NCBI GenBank assembly: GCA_030849805.1
Contig: JASANZ010002179.1
Location: forward strand, 1-64,000
Direction of reading: 5' to 3'
DNA length: 64,000 bases
Origin: Sergeia podlipaevii
Taxonomy: Eukaryota; Euglenozoa; Kinetoplastea; Trypanosomatida; Trypanosomatidae
The notes beneath the pieces were generated by a model. The model was given only the letters and a program-made list of their open reading frames with translations, did no database searches and had not been told where the DNA came from. This document shows, piece by piece, positions 26,292 through 36,232 of the stretch (its first letter is position 1; every line of letters starts with the position of its first letter). Both the position numbers and the translations under genes were made by a program.

Positions 26292-29200
26292 CTACTGATC
26301 ACGCGCCTCAAAGTATCTCCAAGCAGATGTTGCAGCATTTTCAAAGCACATGACTTCACCCGCGGCAACGTCGCGTGATGCAACTGCCGTTAGCCACAGG
26401 CCTGCTTCGCTCGTTGCGCCGGGGACCCATCGCCCTCTGTTTCCCTTGCTAACACCTGCGTTGTCACCGTCGTGGTCGGGCTCTGTGTCTACTAGCACTG
26501 CCACATTTGAATGAATGCCGTTGTTGTTTGATGCAATATCTTCAACCACAACGACGTCATCTCCACCATTGCCGCCAAATCCGACCTTGTGGGATCGTGC
26601 GGAGCTGCATCCACCGTTGCCGCTGCCGTGGGCCCCAGCGAGGTACAGCAGCTCGCGCGAAGCAAGCAGCGACTGGGAAGGCGTTCGTTCGTGTGATGCT
26701 ACGGCCATGCCGCCGCTGACCTCCGTGAGATTGCCGCCCCCGTTGTTTCTCGCCGCAGCCGCAGCCGCAAGGACCGAAATATCGCTTCGATTCATCGAGA
26801 CAGAGGCGACGGAGTTCACAGAGAGAAACGAGTCCTCCTTGGCGCGCTCTCGTGTGGCCACCACCTGCGTCCTGCGGTACTCCGCCTCGAGATGCTCCAG
26901 GAAGAAGCGAGAGTGCTGTATGGCCTCCCCCCTCCGTGGGTGCTTGCGATGATGGAGCATGCTGATGCTGTTGTTGCTTGCGCCAACATCGACGCTGTTC
27001 ATGGCGCTGACGGATCCGTCACGGAGGTCCGTGATGGCGCTGAGAAGAGGGCTGATCACCACGACAGGAGACACTTGCGCCGTTGCGGAGAAGCGCAGCT
27101 GTGAGGTCAGGGAGCTGCTACGACGACGGTGATGCGACGATGACGTTCCAACAGCGTCCAGCGGCGTGTGTCGCACCTCCAACACAGCAAAGCTGCTCCC
27201 GCAGAAATCCCAAAGCTGTTCAATAAAACGGGCGCTATGCAGAAAGCACAACACTTGTGAGCACGACCAGCGCGTAATGTCTCCACCTACGCTAGTCTGA
27301 GCGGGAGTCATGCTCAAGGTGCCTCTGAAGTTAGTAAGTATTGTAGAGCTAGAAGAGGCAGAAACAGGTCGCAGGCAGCGTGGCGACTGAGGAACAGCCG
27401 CGGTCCGGCTGTCACCAGCGTTTTCTGGGTTCTGCTGCGGTCGCATATCTGACGAAGGGGTGCGTGGCCGCTCCACCAGCGGCACGTCCCACAGACACTC
27501 CTCGATGGCAGCACTGAGTGCGTTGAAGAAATTTCTCACACCCACTGCGATTTCATGGCGCTGCTTTACGCCCAGTCCCTCACTTTCTACCGCGGCTATT
27601 GCCGGACACCAATCAGACGGTAAAATACCGCCCTTACCAGTCGTGCGATGCTGATGAGCAGCGACGCCACCGCGATAGCCTGGGGCTGCACGGCGCTTTC
27701 GCAGAGGCGGGGGTGGGGGTGGCACCTCACCGGTTACCTCCCACACACGCGCAGGGGCGCTGTGGTTGAGGTCGGCGAAGAACGGGATGTCGAGTTGCTG
27801 AAGAATCTCCTCTGCCATAAGGAGGCCTTGGGGGTCGCTGTGCATCTTCGCCGACGCTGACGGGGCAGCAATTGCCAATTTGCGCTGTAGAGATGCTACC
27901 ACCGATGCGTGACGCCGGCCCAAATGGCGAGCCGCAGCCGTTACGTCTGTGTCACCAGCGCTACCAAAGCCGGTACTAAGGCTGAGAGCAGAGCTGATAG
28001 GAAGCGGCAAGCACAGCGAGAGAACACGTGCAATGATGTGCGCCAGCAATCGCAGCGTGGTGACGGTGAGGAGTGTTGCGGTGTCCCGCGTCGAGCTCTT
28101 CTTCTGACGTAGTGCTTGCCAGAAGTTTGTACTCGCATTAGTACTGCTGCTAAAGCTGCTTTTCCAGGTTTTGCTATCCTTTCTCTCGCCACCTGCGCGC
28201 CTTCGACTGACTGGCAGCTCCTTTTCTTCTGCCACGCGCCTTCCGAACAAGGGAGTTTGAGGGAGTCTACTTCCCTTCGCCAGCAACACCTCTCCTTCCT
28301 CTTCCCACTCGTCATCGCTATCTTCACCCCCATCATCAGCGTCACTGACCTTCGGATCATCAGGCTTTCCCCAGGCAGAAACTTGTGCCACGAGAGCGTA
28401 ATAGGCGCGGTAGGCCTCGCGAATACGAGCAAGTGCCTCATCGCACGGCCCCCGCTCTGCCTCTTTATTTGGCACCTGCGGAAGCGACTGCAGAGCCGCG
28501 CACTCCACCGAGTGGAACTCTAGCACCGCACGGTGATGGCACACTTCCGAGCAGAAGGTTGCCCCACACCCCATGCACCGTGACGCCACCGCACTTCCTC
28601 CTCCACATTTAGAGGTACCCATAACAGTAGCCCCGCCATGCGGGAAGCCGTGACTGCTTCTCCTCCTGAGCAGTTCCGCAGCGACGTGAGGAACAGGCTT
28701 ACAGCAGAATAAACAAAGTTGCTGTGGCCCACTCGCGCTGCCGCCACCGACAGCATTACCCAAGTGGCGGGACTCTAAGCTGGTCATGCTGGCTTCCACG
28801 ACGACGTCCTTTGATGATACCGACCCTTGCTCCTCCTCTACCGCCCTTGTGGCACTTGCCGGCAGCAGAGGCAGCACGACAGAGGCACGCTCACAAAACA
28901 GCACACCACCCGAGGCGGTGCGGCGAGTGGCGTAAAGTCGCAGCAGTCGATTGTAGTAGCTCGTTGATAATGCGCCGAGATTGCCGGCCACCTTCACGCG
29001 CGCGGCCACGGCCTTGTTGACGCGAAGTGAGCCTGCCGCTGCTACTCCGCCGCTGTAACTACTACTCGCCGTCGCACCACCGCTGCTCTTCCCCCGCTTG
29101 ATAGCGGCGGAGGGCGGAGAGGACGACGTCGTGGCAGTGGAGCCCCCACCGTTGGCGCCGTGCGTCGCAGAGGAACAACGATAAAGGCGCGACCAGCGTG

Positions 29201-32200
29201 CCTGCAGGGCATCCCGCGGAGACGTCGAGCTTTTCGCTGTTTGTGAGAAGGTAGCACTGGTGGGCACGATCGTATGGAAAGATGACGCTGCCGCCATTGG
29301 CGATGTCACCACACCGCCATCTCCAAGAAGGAATGCAGCGAGGGGGGACGGGGTGAGCGACTGCTCCAAGGCGCGTCGGCGGCGGTTCGCCAGGCGCTGC
29401 ATGGGCGTAACGTGGTCTCCGCCGCCGCCGCTTGGGTAGGCATTGCAGAAGACACGTGAGGGAACAAAGGGGAGCACCTCCACGTGGTATTCCTCGCCTT
29501 CATCAGCACCACCCCCAGTGCGGCTTGCATCAAGCGTGGCGCTGCCACCAAGTGGATCTGCAAGAGCAGCGCTGCTGCTGAGCATGTTGGGCAGCGGCTG
29601 ATGCGAGACCAAAGCTGGCAGCTGCTGGTGCTGCTGTGCACGAGAACGCCAGTGTTGGTACGCGCGAATCACCTGCACAAGACGAGAGAGTCGCACAAAA
29701 CTGTCCGGCAGTCGCGCACACCGCGCACGCGTCTCCGCCGCCATCGCCGCTGCCTCCTCGATTTCGTTGCCCGTCGACTCTCCTCCTGTTACTGGGGACT
29801 CCGCTGGCACCGAAGACGCCGCCGCCATGAGCCCCAGAATATAAGAGATGTATCCCTCAGCGCAGCTTGGCGCAAGGTGAATGCAGCACGCAGCGTCGCA
29901 CCGACACTTGTACGCATCACCAAAGTAAAAATGCAAGCGGGAGCGCAGTGCGAGAAGGCCGGCAAGTTCCGCCCTCGCGGTTGGAGCAGCAGCAGCTACT
30001 GCTGCTGCCGCCGCTGCCTGTGGCCACGCGCAAGACGACAAAGACACCCCTCCTCCCACCTTCGCAATCGCCTGCCACTCCTTCTGAATAGCCTCGGAAA
30101 CTACTGCAATCGCCGTTGTCGCGGCCACCACAAAGGACGACGACGAAGATGACGCCGATCCAGCAGCAGTAGCAGCAGCAGCGTGATCAGAGCGACTGGC
30201 ACAGACGCTGCTAATGCTCGCATTCACATTCCGGCATTGCTGAGAGATGCTGCCACCGCTGTTCACGGCGTGACTCAGTGCTTCCAGAAGCGGCACCCAC
30301 GCGTGGTGTTTCTCTAGCGTGCTCTGCACACTTGACACGCAGCACTTGATGGGAACTGTGACAGAGACCCGGCACGTGTTGTGGTGGACCGCCGTCTCGT
30401 CCATATTGACGTCGTTCTGCAGTTTCTTCGCCTGGTCAGCGTCGCAGAGGGCTTGCAAAAGAACGTTGGTGCTAGCAAACGGGCACAACCCATCCACCTC
30501 CCGAGGACTCTGCTGCTGCTGCTGCTGCTGCTCATCCACATTGTTGCCGCAGCTGCTCGTGATGATGGCGGTGGTGACACCAACGGAGGACGGAGTGTTG
30601 GGGGGCGAGAACAGCGGAGGCAGTGGTGGTGGCGAAGGACGACAGCAAGTCCCGCTTAATGCGCTGCAAGCCGCAGGGGTGTTCGTTGCGGCGATCGTGG
30701 TAGAGGTGACAGCGCTGACTTGGGAGGAGCTTGCCAACGGCCACAACATGTTATCATTCTGCATAATGTTGCTGCTGCAGCTGTTTCCGCTGACACTGAG
30801 GCTTCTTTCCATCCCAGTACCAGGCAAAGACTGGCGGCGGTGGCGGGGGTTGTTGCTCTGGAGCGGGTTCTCATGCCCTGAGTCTCCTGCACCACCAGTC
30901 TTCTTGTGTGTACCGCTTTCTGTCGCACCTGTTAGGAGAGGTTGCACCGTGCTTGTGCTGTTGTTGACGAGCATTTGCGGCAGCAGAAGTGCAAAACTGC
31001 TGGCCAAGTATGCGTTCGCAGTGGTGTGGTTAAGTGTGGAGATGGCCATCGTCGTGGTGGCCGTACTCGCGTTGCGCAACGTGCTAGTTTCAATGAGTCC
31101 ATCAGAAATGGGTGCGATGTGAGGGAGCAGGTGCGGCTCATGAAGGCCGCTGCCGTCGGGGATTATTGTGCTGCCGCTCACCTGGCTAGTAATGAGGCCC
31201 GAGATAACAGGGACTGAAGTACCGAATGAAAGAACACTCGTGAGGCTCGCCGCGTCTCCAGCACCGCCGTGAGCAGAACTGAAGGCGTTATTACTTGCTA
31301 TACCAGTGCTCGGTCTATGACTGTTGGGACCCTGGCGGATGGGCTGGCTGCGCACGCTGAAGCCACTGCGGCTCATGGTCAAGGCCGTTGTCACGCTTGC
31401 CGCTGTTGCTGCTGCGCTACTGAGCGCACTCCCACTACTTTCCAACCGTAAAGGTGACGCGCCACCACCATTGACCCCCAGAAGTCCTTCTCCACCACGT
31501 ACAAGCAGGTTCTCGTGCGCAATGACGTTGCTACTCCGTCTCATACCAGCGTTTCGGAAGGGGCTGGAGATGGTCGTAAGGGAGCTGCCTTGAGGAACGG
31601 CAAACCGTAGCGGAAATGAATTTTCGCTGCCTATGCTACTGGTGCTACTGTGAATACTCCCCTCCTGGTGGTGCACCACTGGATCGTTCACAGAGGTGAA
31701 TATGGCGGTGCCTAACATCGCCTTATCTTCTGTGGAGACACTGTCGTCTCTATTGTCATGCACTGATGATGACGTCTTGCCTCCTACGCCGCCATTGGCC
31801 TTCGCCATATCTACGCGAGCAGCAGCAGCAGCAGAAGCAGTTACTTCTCGGCTTGCAAGCAACTGCGCAGTGAGGGACTTCTCTGGTGGCGAGGTCGGCG
31901 AGGTGGAGCACGCGGAGAACGGGGACGATGGCGAAGGGACAAAGACACATTCGTTACCACCGTAGTTGCCATTGCTACTGCCGCCACCGCCACTGCTGCT
32001 CATGACCTGCAGGTAAGTCTCCTCAGGAATATCAAACTGCACCACCATCGCGTTGCCTTCTTCGCTCTCGCGAACCACAGTGCCTGCGAGTCCTGAGGGC
32101 ACTACTACGTCTCGGACAAGAAGAAATGCCTCCATGCCAAGCTGGTCCATCCAGAAGTACTCGTCTCTGCATTGAGTACTTCCAAGCACCACGCGGCTTC

Positions 32201-33389
32201 CTAGTTGTGGTGTAAAGAGCGTTGACCACAGAGGCTGCGCAAGTACTGCTGCATGCCTGACGTGATGCTGCTGTTGTGGCACATTCAATACGTTTTTGTC
32301 AGGGGATGGTTGCTCGTGCTGCTCTGCTGCCTCACGCAGCGTAGACGTCGGTGAGGACGCAGCCAGTGTGATGTCGTCGTCGACGGGGAGATTGTTCTCA
32401 AATAATAGCGCCCGCGGCAGCTCGCCCGAGGCGGCTTTGAAAAAGCTATACGACACATGCTTCGCGGTGTGGTCTTCTCCCTCTCCCTCGTCCAACGATG
32501 ATATTTGCTGTTCGTGCTGTGACTCTTCTTGCTGTTGAGCATAGCGCGACGGAATACCCGTCCTCTTGGTGACCAGCGGGATAGTTGGTGCGCTGAGGCT
32601 GTTGTTGTCTTCACTATCACCCTCAAAGTCGCGGGACCTGCTGATGCTGCCCTCCACGCATCTGGCATGGCCATCGCTGGTGGTGGGACGACGAGGGCAG
32701 TACCCCCTGCGGCCGCGACCCTCAAGGAGACTCGTGCAACTGGTGTTGCTGCTGTAGCTGGCCTGGGTGCTGTAGTGGCTGCTACGCTTGTCCAAGCTAC
32801 GAAATTCACCGCTCCGACGCCACTCCCTTTCGCTGCTGCCGCCACCAACACCAGCGCTGCTTCGTCTCGTTGCCATCGGGACCGTTGCGGCAGCAGAGGG
32901 AGGCACTGTCTGGTCCAGCGCGCTGCGTGACTGTCGGTCAGAGTATCCCGTAGAGTATAGCACAGCGCTTTCACTAGTGCTTGGCTTGCAAGTGCGTGGC
33001 TGCAGCATGGGGAGCGCAAGTGGGAGCTGCATGAGTGTCGTGCCAGTACCCAACATGACAGGAGCCGCCGACGTCAAGCTCGACCTATCGTCTGTAGTAG
33101 TTGTCGTGGCCGCGGTGAAACAGGAAGAGGCTGCTTTGCCTAAGGGTGTTGGGGGTGCGCAAGGTGCTGCGTCTGTCGAGTTGTTTTGGCCAAAGGTAGT
33201 GGAGTGCTGCTTTGGAGTAGAGCTCCCAGTGACGCTGAGAGGGAGGCTGGTGAGAGCGGTGGTGAGGCCTAATGAATGCCATGACGGGCAATTGGGTGGT
33301 GGGACATGAAATGGTGTGGCAGACCCGCTGTTGCTACGGTTGCATATGTCGTCAGGCAGTGCTTCAGAGTTTTGGCTCTTTGAGGCCAT
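26292..33389 (-). CDS. Very large MYND zinc-finger protein, divergent SMYD-like (2365 aa)
   Basis: A MYND finger lies at about residues 1557-1632: CLFC near its start, then after an insert of about 30 residues 'CMGCGATFCSEVCHHRAVLE', ending FHSVEC. MYND fingers bind proline-rich partners and in SMYD proteins split the SET methyltransferase domain. Downstream are two weak SET-like signs: LNHSAP near 1876, recalling the NHSCxPN motif but without its Cys, and 'LTAVASRDVAAGEVM' near the C-terminus, recalling 'RAVRDIKPGEEL'. The protein ends soon after, without the usual SET end. A TPR-like helix pair occurs near 1145-1190. The first thousand residues are S/T/G-rich and probably disordered, with a glutamine tract near 955. 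I start at the ATG at 33389, because the codon before it is GTG. Likely nuclear or cytoplasmic; a methyltransferase activity is not supported by intact motifs. Confidence 0.75.
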   Translation of the reverse strand: MASKSQNSEALPDDICNRSNSGSATPFHVPPPNCPSWHSLGLTTALTSLPLSVTGSSTPKQHSTTFGQNNSTDAAPCAPPTPLGKAASSCFTAATTTTTDDRSSLTSAAPVMLGTGTTLMQLPLALPMLQPRTCKPSTSESAVLYSTGYSDRQSRSALDQTVPPSAAATVPMATRRSSAGVGGGSSEREWRRSGEFRSLDKRSSHYSTQASYSSNTSCTSLLEGRGRRGYCPRRPTTSDGHARCVEGSISRSRDFEGDSEDNNSLSAPTIPLVTKRTGIPSRYAQQQEESQHEQQISSLDEGEGEDHTAKHVSYSFFKAASGELPRALLFENNLPVDDDITLAASSPTSTLREAAEQHEQPSPDKNVLNVPQQQHHVRHAAVLAQPLWSTLFTPQLGSRVVLGSTQCRDEYFWMDQLGMEAFLLVRDVVVPSGLAGTVVRESEEGNAMVVQFDIPEETYLQVMSSSGGGGSSNGNYGGNECVFVPSPSSPFSACSTSPTSPPEKSLTAQLLASREVTASAAAAARVDMAKANGGVGGKTSSSVHDNRDDSVSTEDKAMLGTAIFTSVNDPVVHHQEGSIHSSTSSIGSENSFPLRFAVPQGSSLTTISSPFRNAGMRRSSNVIAHENLLVRGGEGLLGVNGGGASPLRLESSGSALSSAAATAASVTTALTMSRSGFSVRSQPIRQGPNSHRPSTGIASNNAFSSAHGGAGDAASLTSVLSFGTSVPVISGLITSQVSGSTIIPDGSGLHEPHLLPHIAPISDGLIETSTLRNASTATTTMAISTLNHTTANAYLASSFALLLPQMLVNNSTSTVQPLLTGATESGTHKKTGGAGDSGHENPLQSNNPRHRRQSLPGTGMERSLSVSGNSCSSNIMQNDNMLWPLASSSQVSAVTSTTIAATNTPAACSALSGTCCRPSPPPLPPLFSPPNTPSSVGVTTAIITSSCGNNVDEQQQQQQQSPREVDGLCPFASTNVLLQALCDADQAKKLQNDVNMDETAVHHNTCRVSVTVPIKCCVSSVQSTLEKHHAWVPLLEALSHAVNSGGSISQQCRNVNASISSVCASRSDHAAAATAAGSASSSSSSFVVAATTAIAVVSEAIQKEWQAIAKVGGGVSLSSCAWPQAAAAAAVAAAAPTARAELAGLLALRSRLHFYFGDAYKCRCDAACCIHLAPSCAEGYISYILGLMAAASSVPAESPVTGGESTGNEIEEAAAMAAETRARCARLPDSFVRLSRLVQVIRAYQHWRSRAQQHQQLPALVSHQPLPNMLSSSAALADPLGGSATLDASRTGGGADEGEEYHVEVLPFVPSRVFCNAYPSGGGGDHVTPMQRLANRRRRALEQSLTPSPLAAFLLGDGGVVTSPMAAASSFHTIVPTSATFSQTAKSSTSPRDALQARWSRLYRCSSATHGANGGGSTATTSSSPPSAAIKRGKSSGGATASSSYSGGVAAAGSLRVNKAVAARVKVAGNLGALSTSYYNRLLRLYATRRTASGGVLFCERASVVLPLLPASATRAVEEEQGSVSSKDVVVEASMTSLESRHLGNAVGGGSASGPQQLCLFCCKPVPHVAAELLRRRSSHGFPHGGATVMGTSKCGGGSAVASRCMGCGATFCSEVCHHRAVLEFHSVECAALQSLPQVPNKEAERGPCDEALARIREAYRAYYALVAQVSAWGKPDDPKVSDADDGGEDSDDEWEEEGEVLLAKGSRLPQTPLFGRRVAEEKELPVSRRRAGGERKDSKTWKSSFSSSTNASTNFWQALRQKKSSTRDTATLLTVTTLRLLAHIIARVLSLCLPLPISSALSLSTGFGSAGDTDVTAAARHLGRRHASVVASLQRKLAIAAPSASAKMHSDPQGLLMAEEILQQLDIPFFADLNHSAPARVWEVTGEVPPPPPPLRKRRAAPGYRGGVAAHQHRTTGKGGILPSDWCPAIAAVESEGLGVKQRHEIAVGVRNFFNALSAAIEECLWDVPLVERPRTPSSDMRPQQNPENAGDSRTAAVPQSPRCLRPVSASSSSTILTNFRGTLSMTPAQTSVGGDITRWSCSQVLCFLHSARFIEQLWDFCGSSFAVLEVRHTPLDAVGTSSSHHRRRSSSLTSQLRFSATAQVSPVVVISPLLSAITDLRDGSVSAMNSVDVGASNNSISMLHHRKHPRRGEAIQHSRFFLEHLEAEYRRTQVVATRERAKEDSFLSVNSVASVSMNRSDISVLAAAAAARNNGGGNLTEVSGGMAVASHERTPSQSLLASRELLYLAGAHGSGNGGCSSARSHKVGFGGNGGDDVVVVEDIASNNNGIHSNVAVLVDTEPDHDGDNAGVSKGNRGRWVPGATSEAGLWLTAVASRDVAAGEVMCFENAATSAWRYFEARDQ

Positions 33390-34907
33390 CACTGTGTGCG
33401 TGTGTGTGTGTGTGTGTATCGCCTTGCCTGTTGATTTACCTCTTCCTCCTCTCTCTTCTCTCGTTCTACTTGGCGCTTCCTCTTCCCTTTTGCTTGTAAT
33501 GTATACACGCTAGAGGAACAGCTTTGTGTATAGATGCTTATATATATATGTATGTAGTGGAGCAATAAATAAATAAATATCAAAGAGATATTGGGTAAAG
33601 TATAAAACAAAAACAAAAACAATAATAATAATAATAAAAATAGTTAAAATAAACAAACACACAAGAGACGAGCGCTATCTGATAAATATGTACAGGGAAG
33701 GGGGGGGGGGAAGAGGGATTTCCTTTTCAGAAGAAAAGCTAGTATATAAAAAAGAAAAGACAACCGCACTTTTGTGTTTGCCTGCGTATGTACACGCGCG
33801 TTCGTGTGCGTGTATGCCCAATGTGCGAGGAAAGAAAAGAAGGAAGGAAAGAAAGCAATGCTGCCTCTAACAATGCCAAATCCCTCGAGATGCAATAATA
33901 ATAATAAAAGAAGAAGAGGAAAAATAATTATAATGATAACAAGAAAAAAAAGTGCGTTGCGAGTATATATATATGTAGAGGGAAAGGTATGTTTGTGCGA
34001 AAGCCGAGAAAAGAGGAGCAATAAAAAATAAATAAATAAAAAAAAAGCAATGAACGCAACTTTGACAAACTGTAGCTTCTCCTTGTTAGCCCTTGTCTGT
34101 CCGTCTATATATATGTGTGTAGGCGTGCGGAAGGTAAAATAGTAGTAAAAATATTGCGACCCCTGATCGTTCTCTCTCTGTCTCTCTCTCTCCTGAAACA
34201 AAAAGTGATTTTTTTCTGAAGAGAGAGAAGAAAGTGAGGCAGTACGCACCGTGGGATCCTATGAGGATAAAAACAAAAAGGAAGAAGAAAAGAAAGAAAG
34301 GAGGAGGTATTCAATAAAACAATAGTGATCATAAAGAGGAAGTTTTCATTTCTTAAAAAAAAAAAAACCAGACATACGCCAGTTGCTTTTCCACCAAAAA
34401 TGCTTCCGTGCACATAGTTGTGCGTGACTTGTTTTTTTTTTTTTCTTTTAAACTGTACAGAAAAAAAAATGCGAATGCACATAAGACCAGCACTTCTTTC
34501 CTATGCATACTGAGAGGAGGAGGAGAGGAGAGGGGGGGAAGGGGAAGGGGAAGGAGGAGGCAAGCGCAGGACTGTGCAACAGGAGTAAGTTACTCACTCC
34601 AGTACACTAGCTTCCACAGGTGACAAAAGAGAAAGTGTTCTTTCCCTCCCTCATCGTCACAAAGTAATAGCAATGGAAGTAACAACGGCAGCAAAGCCAC
34701 AATGGCCTGCACACACACACACACACGCTCACAAGTAATAATAACTGTAAAGTAAGTAGGCAACCGCAGCAAATTGAAAGGGGGGGGGGGAAACAACAAC
34801 TACAAAAAAACCGGGATAATAAAGAAAGAATGATGAGAGGAAATGGACAGACACACTCAGACATGCATGTACACCAAAAAAAAAATTAACAAAGAAAGGG
34901 TACTTTC
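33390..34907. other. 1.5-kb intergenic region of simple repeats
   Basis: It holds GT/CA dinucleotide runs (33391-33418 and 34710-34730), TA runs near 33540 and 33965, AAT repeats near 33620 and 33893, a G-run near 33700-33710, and A-runs. A 200-codon minus-strand frame at 33644-34249 is made of these repeats and is not accepted as a gene. Confidence 0.65.
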
Positions 34908-35471
34908 TCACTTGCTACTGAGATTCTCCCCAATCCAGGCTATAGCCTCCCTCAGAGACTCCCCGGTGGCCGCGCTGCAGCCCATCAGCGTCCAAGTCCT
35001 ATCCTTGAACTTGCCCAGTTCCAGCACCTCCATCAGTTCTGCAGGTGATGCAGCCGCCTCCACGTCCTGCTTGTTGGCTAGCACAAGCAAAATCGCGTTC
35101 TTCAATGCGGGCTCGTCGTTCAACAAGCGATGCAGCACCTTCTTCGCCATCGAAAACCTTCCCGGCTCGGCCGCATCAACGACAAACATCACTGCGTCTG
35201 TCTGTGCGTAATACAGCGACCACGACTCTCTTAGCTGCTCTTGACCCCCCAAGTCCCAGCAGGTAAACGTGATTGTGTTTGACGTGTTGGGGTTTGTAAT
35301 GGTGAGCTGCTCCGTGTTGCCTCCCAAGGTGGGCTGCGTGACGATGCTCTGGCCTAGCTGTAGATGATATAGAATAGAGGTCTTGCCCGCGTTGTTGAGG
35401 CCGAGAATGAGAAGCTTGTACGGTCTGGCGGGCGAGAAGTAGCTCCACATACTGGTAAAAAGCTGTCCCAT
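34908..35471 (-). CDS. ARF-like small GTPase, ARL5-type (187 aa)
   Basis: ARF-family GTPases switch between GDP and GTP on membranes; ARL5 acts at the trans-Golgi in other eukaryotes. All signature motifs are visible: Gly2 for N-myristoylation (MGQLFTSMW), P-loop GLNNAGKT near residues 24-31, the switch I Thr in PTLGGN, WDLGGQE in switch II, NKQD for guanine specificity near 132-135, and CSAATGE. The start MGQLFTSMWSYF and the sequence 'WDLGGQEQLRESWSLYYAQT' are closest to ARL5. A small difference is Asn for the usual Asp in GLDNAGKT, and a short insert (NPNTSNT) sits before switch II. Length is normal. The ARL5 assignment rests on my reading and not on a tree. Confidence 0.92.
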   Translation of the reverse strand: MGQLFTSMWSYFSPARPYKLLILGLNNAGKTSILYHLQLGQSIVTQPTLGGNTEQLTITNPNTSNTITFTCWDLGGQEQLRESWSLYYAQTDAVMFVVDAAEPGRFSMAKKVLHRLLNDEPALKNAILLVLANKQDVEAAASPAELMEVLELGKFKDRTWTLMGCSAATGESLREAIAWIGENLSSK

Positions 35472-36232
35472 TTCTTTCTTCGTTTGTGCGTGGAAATAGT
35501 ACTCCCTAATAGATAGATTATTACTGATGATGATGATGACTGTTCTCTGCTCGCTTCTTTATATATATATAGCTCTCCTTTTCTTGTGCCTTCTTCTAAA
35601 GCGGCTGACACAAAACTAACTCTCTCTCTCTCTCTCTCTCTCTATGTACAAAGACTATATAAAATCCGTCCTCCCTTCTGTTATTCCTTCTAATATCGAA
35701 CAGGGCCGAAAGGGAGAGGTGAGAGCAACACGCGCGGAATTTTTAAATAGATAAATAGTAAGTAATGACGACGCAAACGCAAGTTCACCTGCGGTATAAG
35801 GCGATCTAAACAATGAGAGTTGCTTCATGAAGGGAATAAATAAATATATATATATATAAATAATGCAGTGAAAAAAAAGAAATAATTGTAAAGGAGCGAA
35901 GAGAGAAAATTGGTAATGAACAAAGGTGAGATGTGACTAGAAAAATCAAAAGAAATAGATTTTTCTTAGGATGAAAATCAGACCTAAAAGGATCGCGTTC
36001 AGAATCCCCCTTCCCTTTTCTTTTGTTGTTGTTGTCTATTTTGCCAAAAAAAAAATGTATTGTAAAATCTGTGGAAACCAACTAATCAGCAAACCAGACT
36101 CTCCCCCCCAAAAAAGGAAGAACAAATTTAAGGTACGAGCAGAAACAAAAAGCAACAACAACAGCGAGTACAACTGGAATGCTTCCTCTCCCCCTCCCTC
36201 CTTCATACGCTCACCCAAACATGTAGATGTAA
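35472..36232. other. Intergenic region
   Basis: It contains a (CT)n run at about 35621-35643, TA runs near 35560 and 35843-35857, and A-runs. A plus-strand frame starting at 35971 runs into the end of the next gene and is compositional. No gene is seen. Confidence 0.65.
35621..35643. repeat. (CT)n microsatellite
   Basis: Eleven consecutive CT/TC units on the plus strand, upstream of the ARL5-type gene. On the transcribed (minus) strand this is a GA run, so it is not the pyrimidine tract for that gene. Confidence 0.85.

Noticed and set aside
30319..31122. 267-codon plus-strand ORF, hydrophobic and leucine-rich
   Set aside because: Antisense of the serine/glutamine-rich part of the MYND gene; the poly-Leu comes from reading CAG runs on the other strand.
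33644..34249. 201-codon minus-strand ORF
   Set aside because: Made of simple-repeat translation (poly-L, poly-I, Y/H/T stretches) with no splice signal or recognisable domain.
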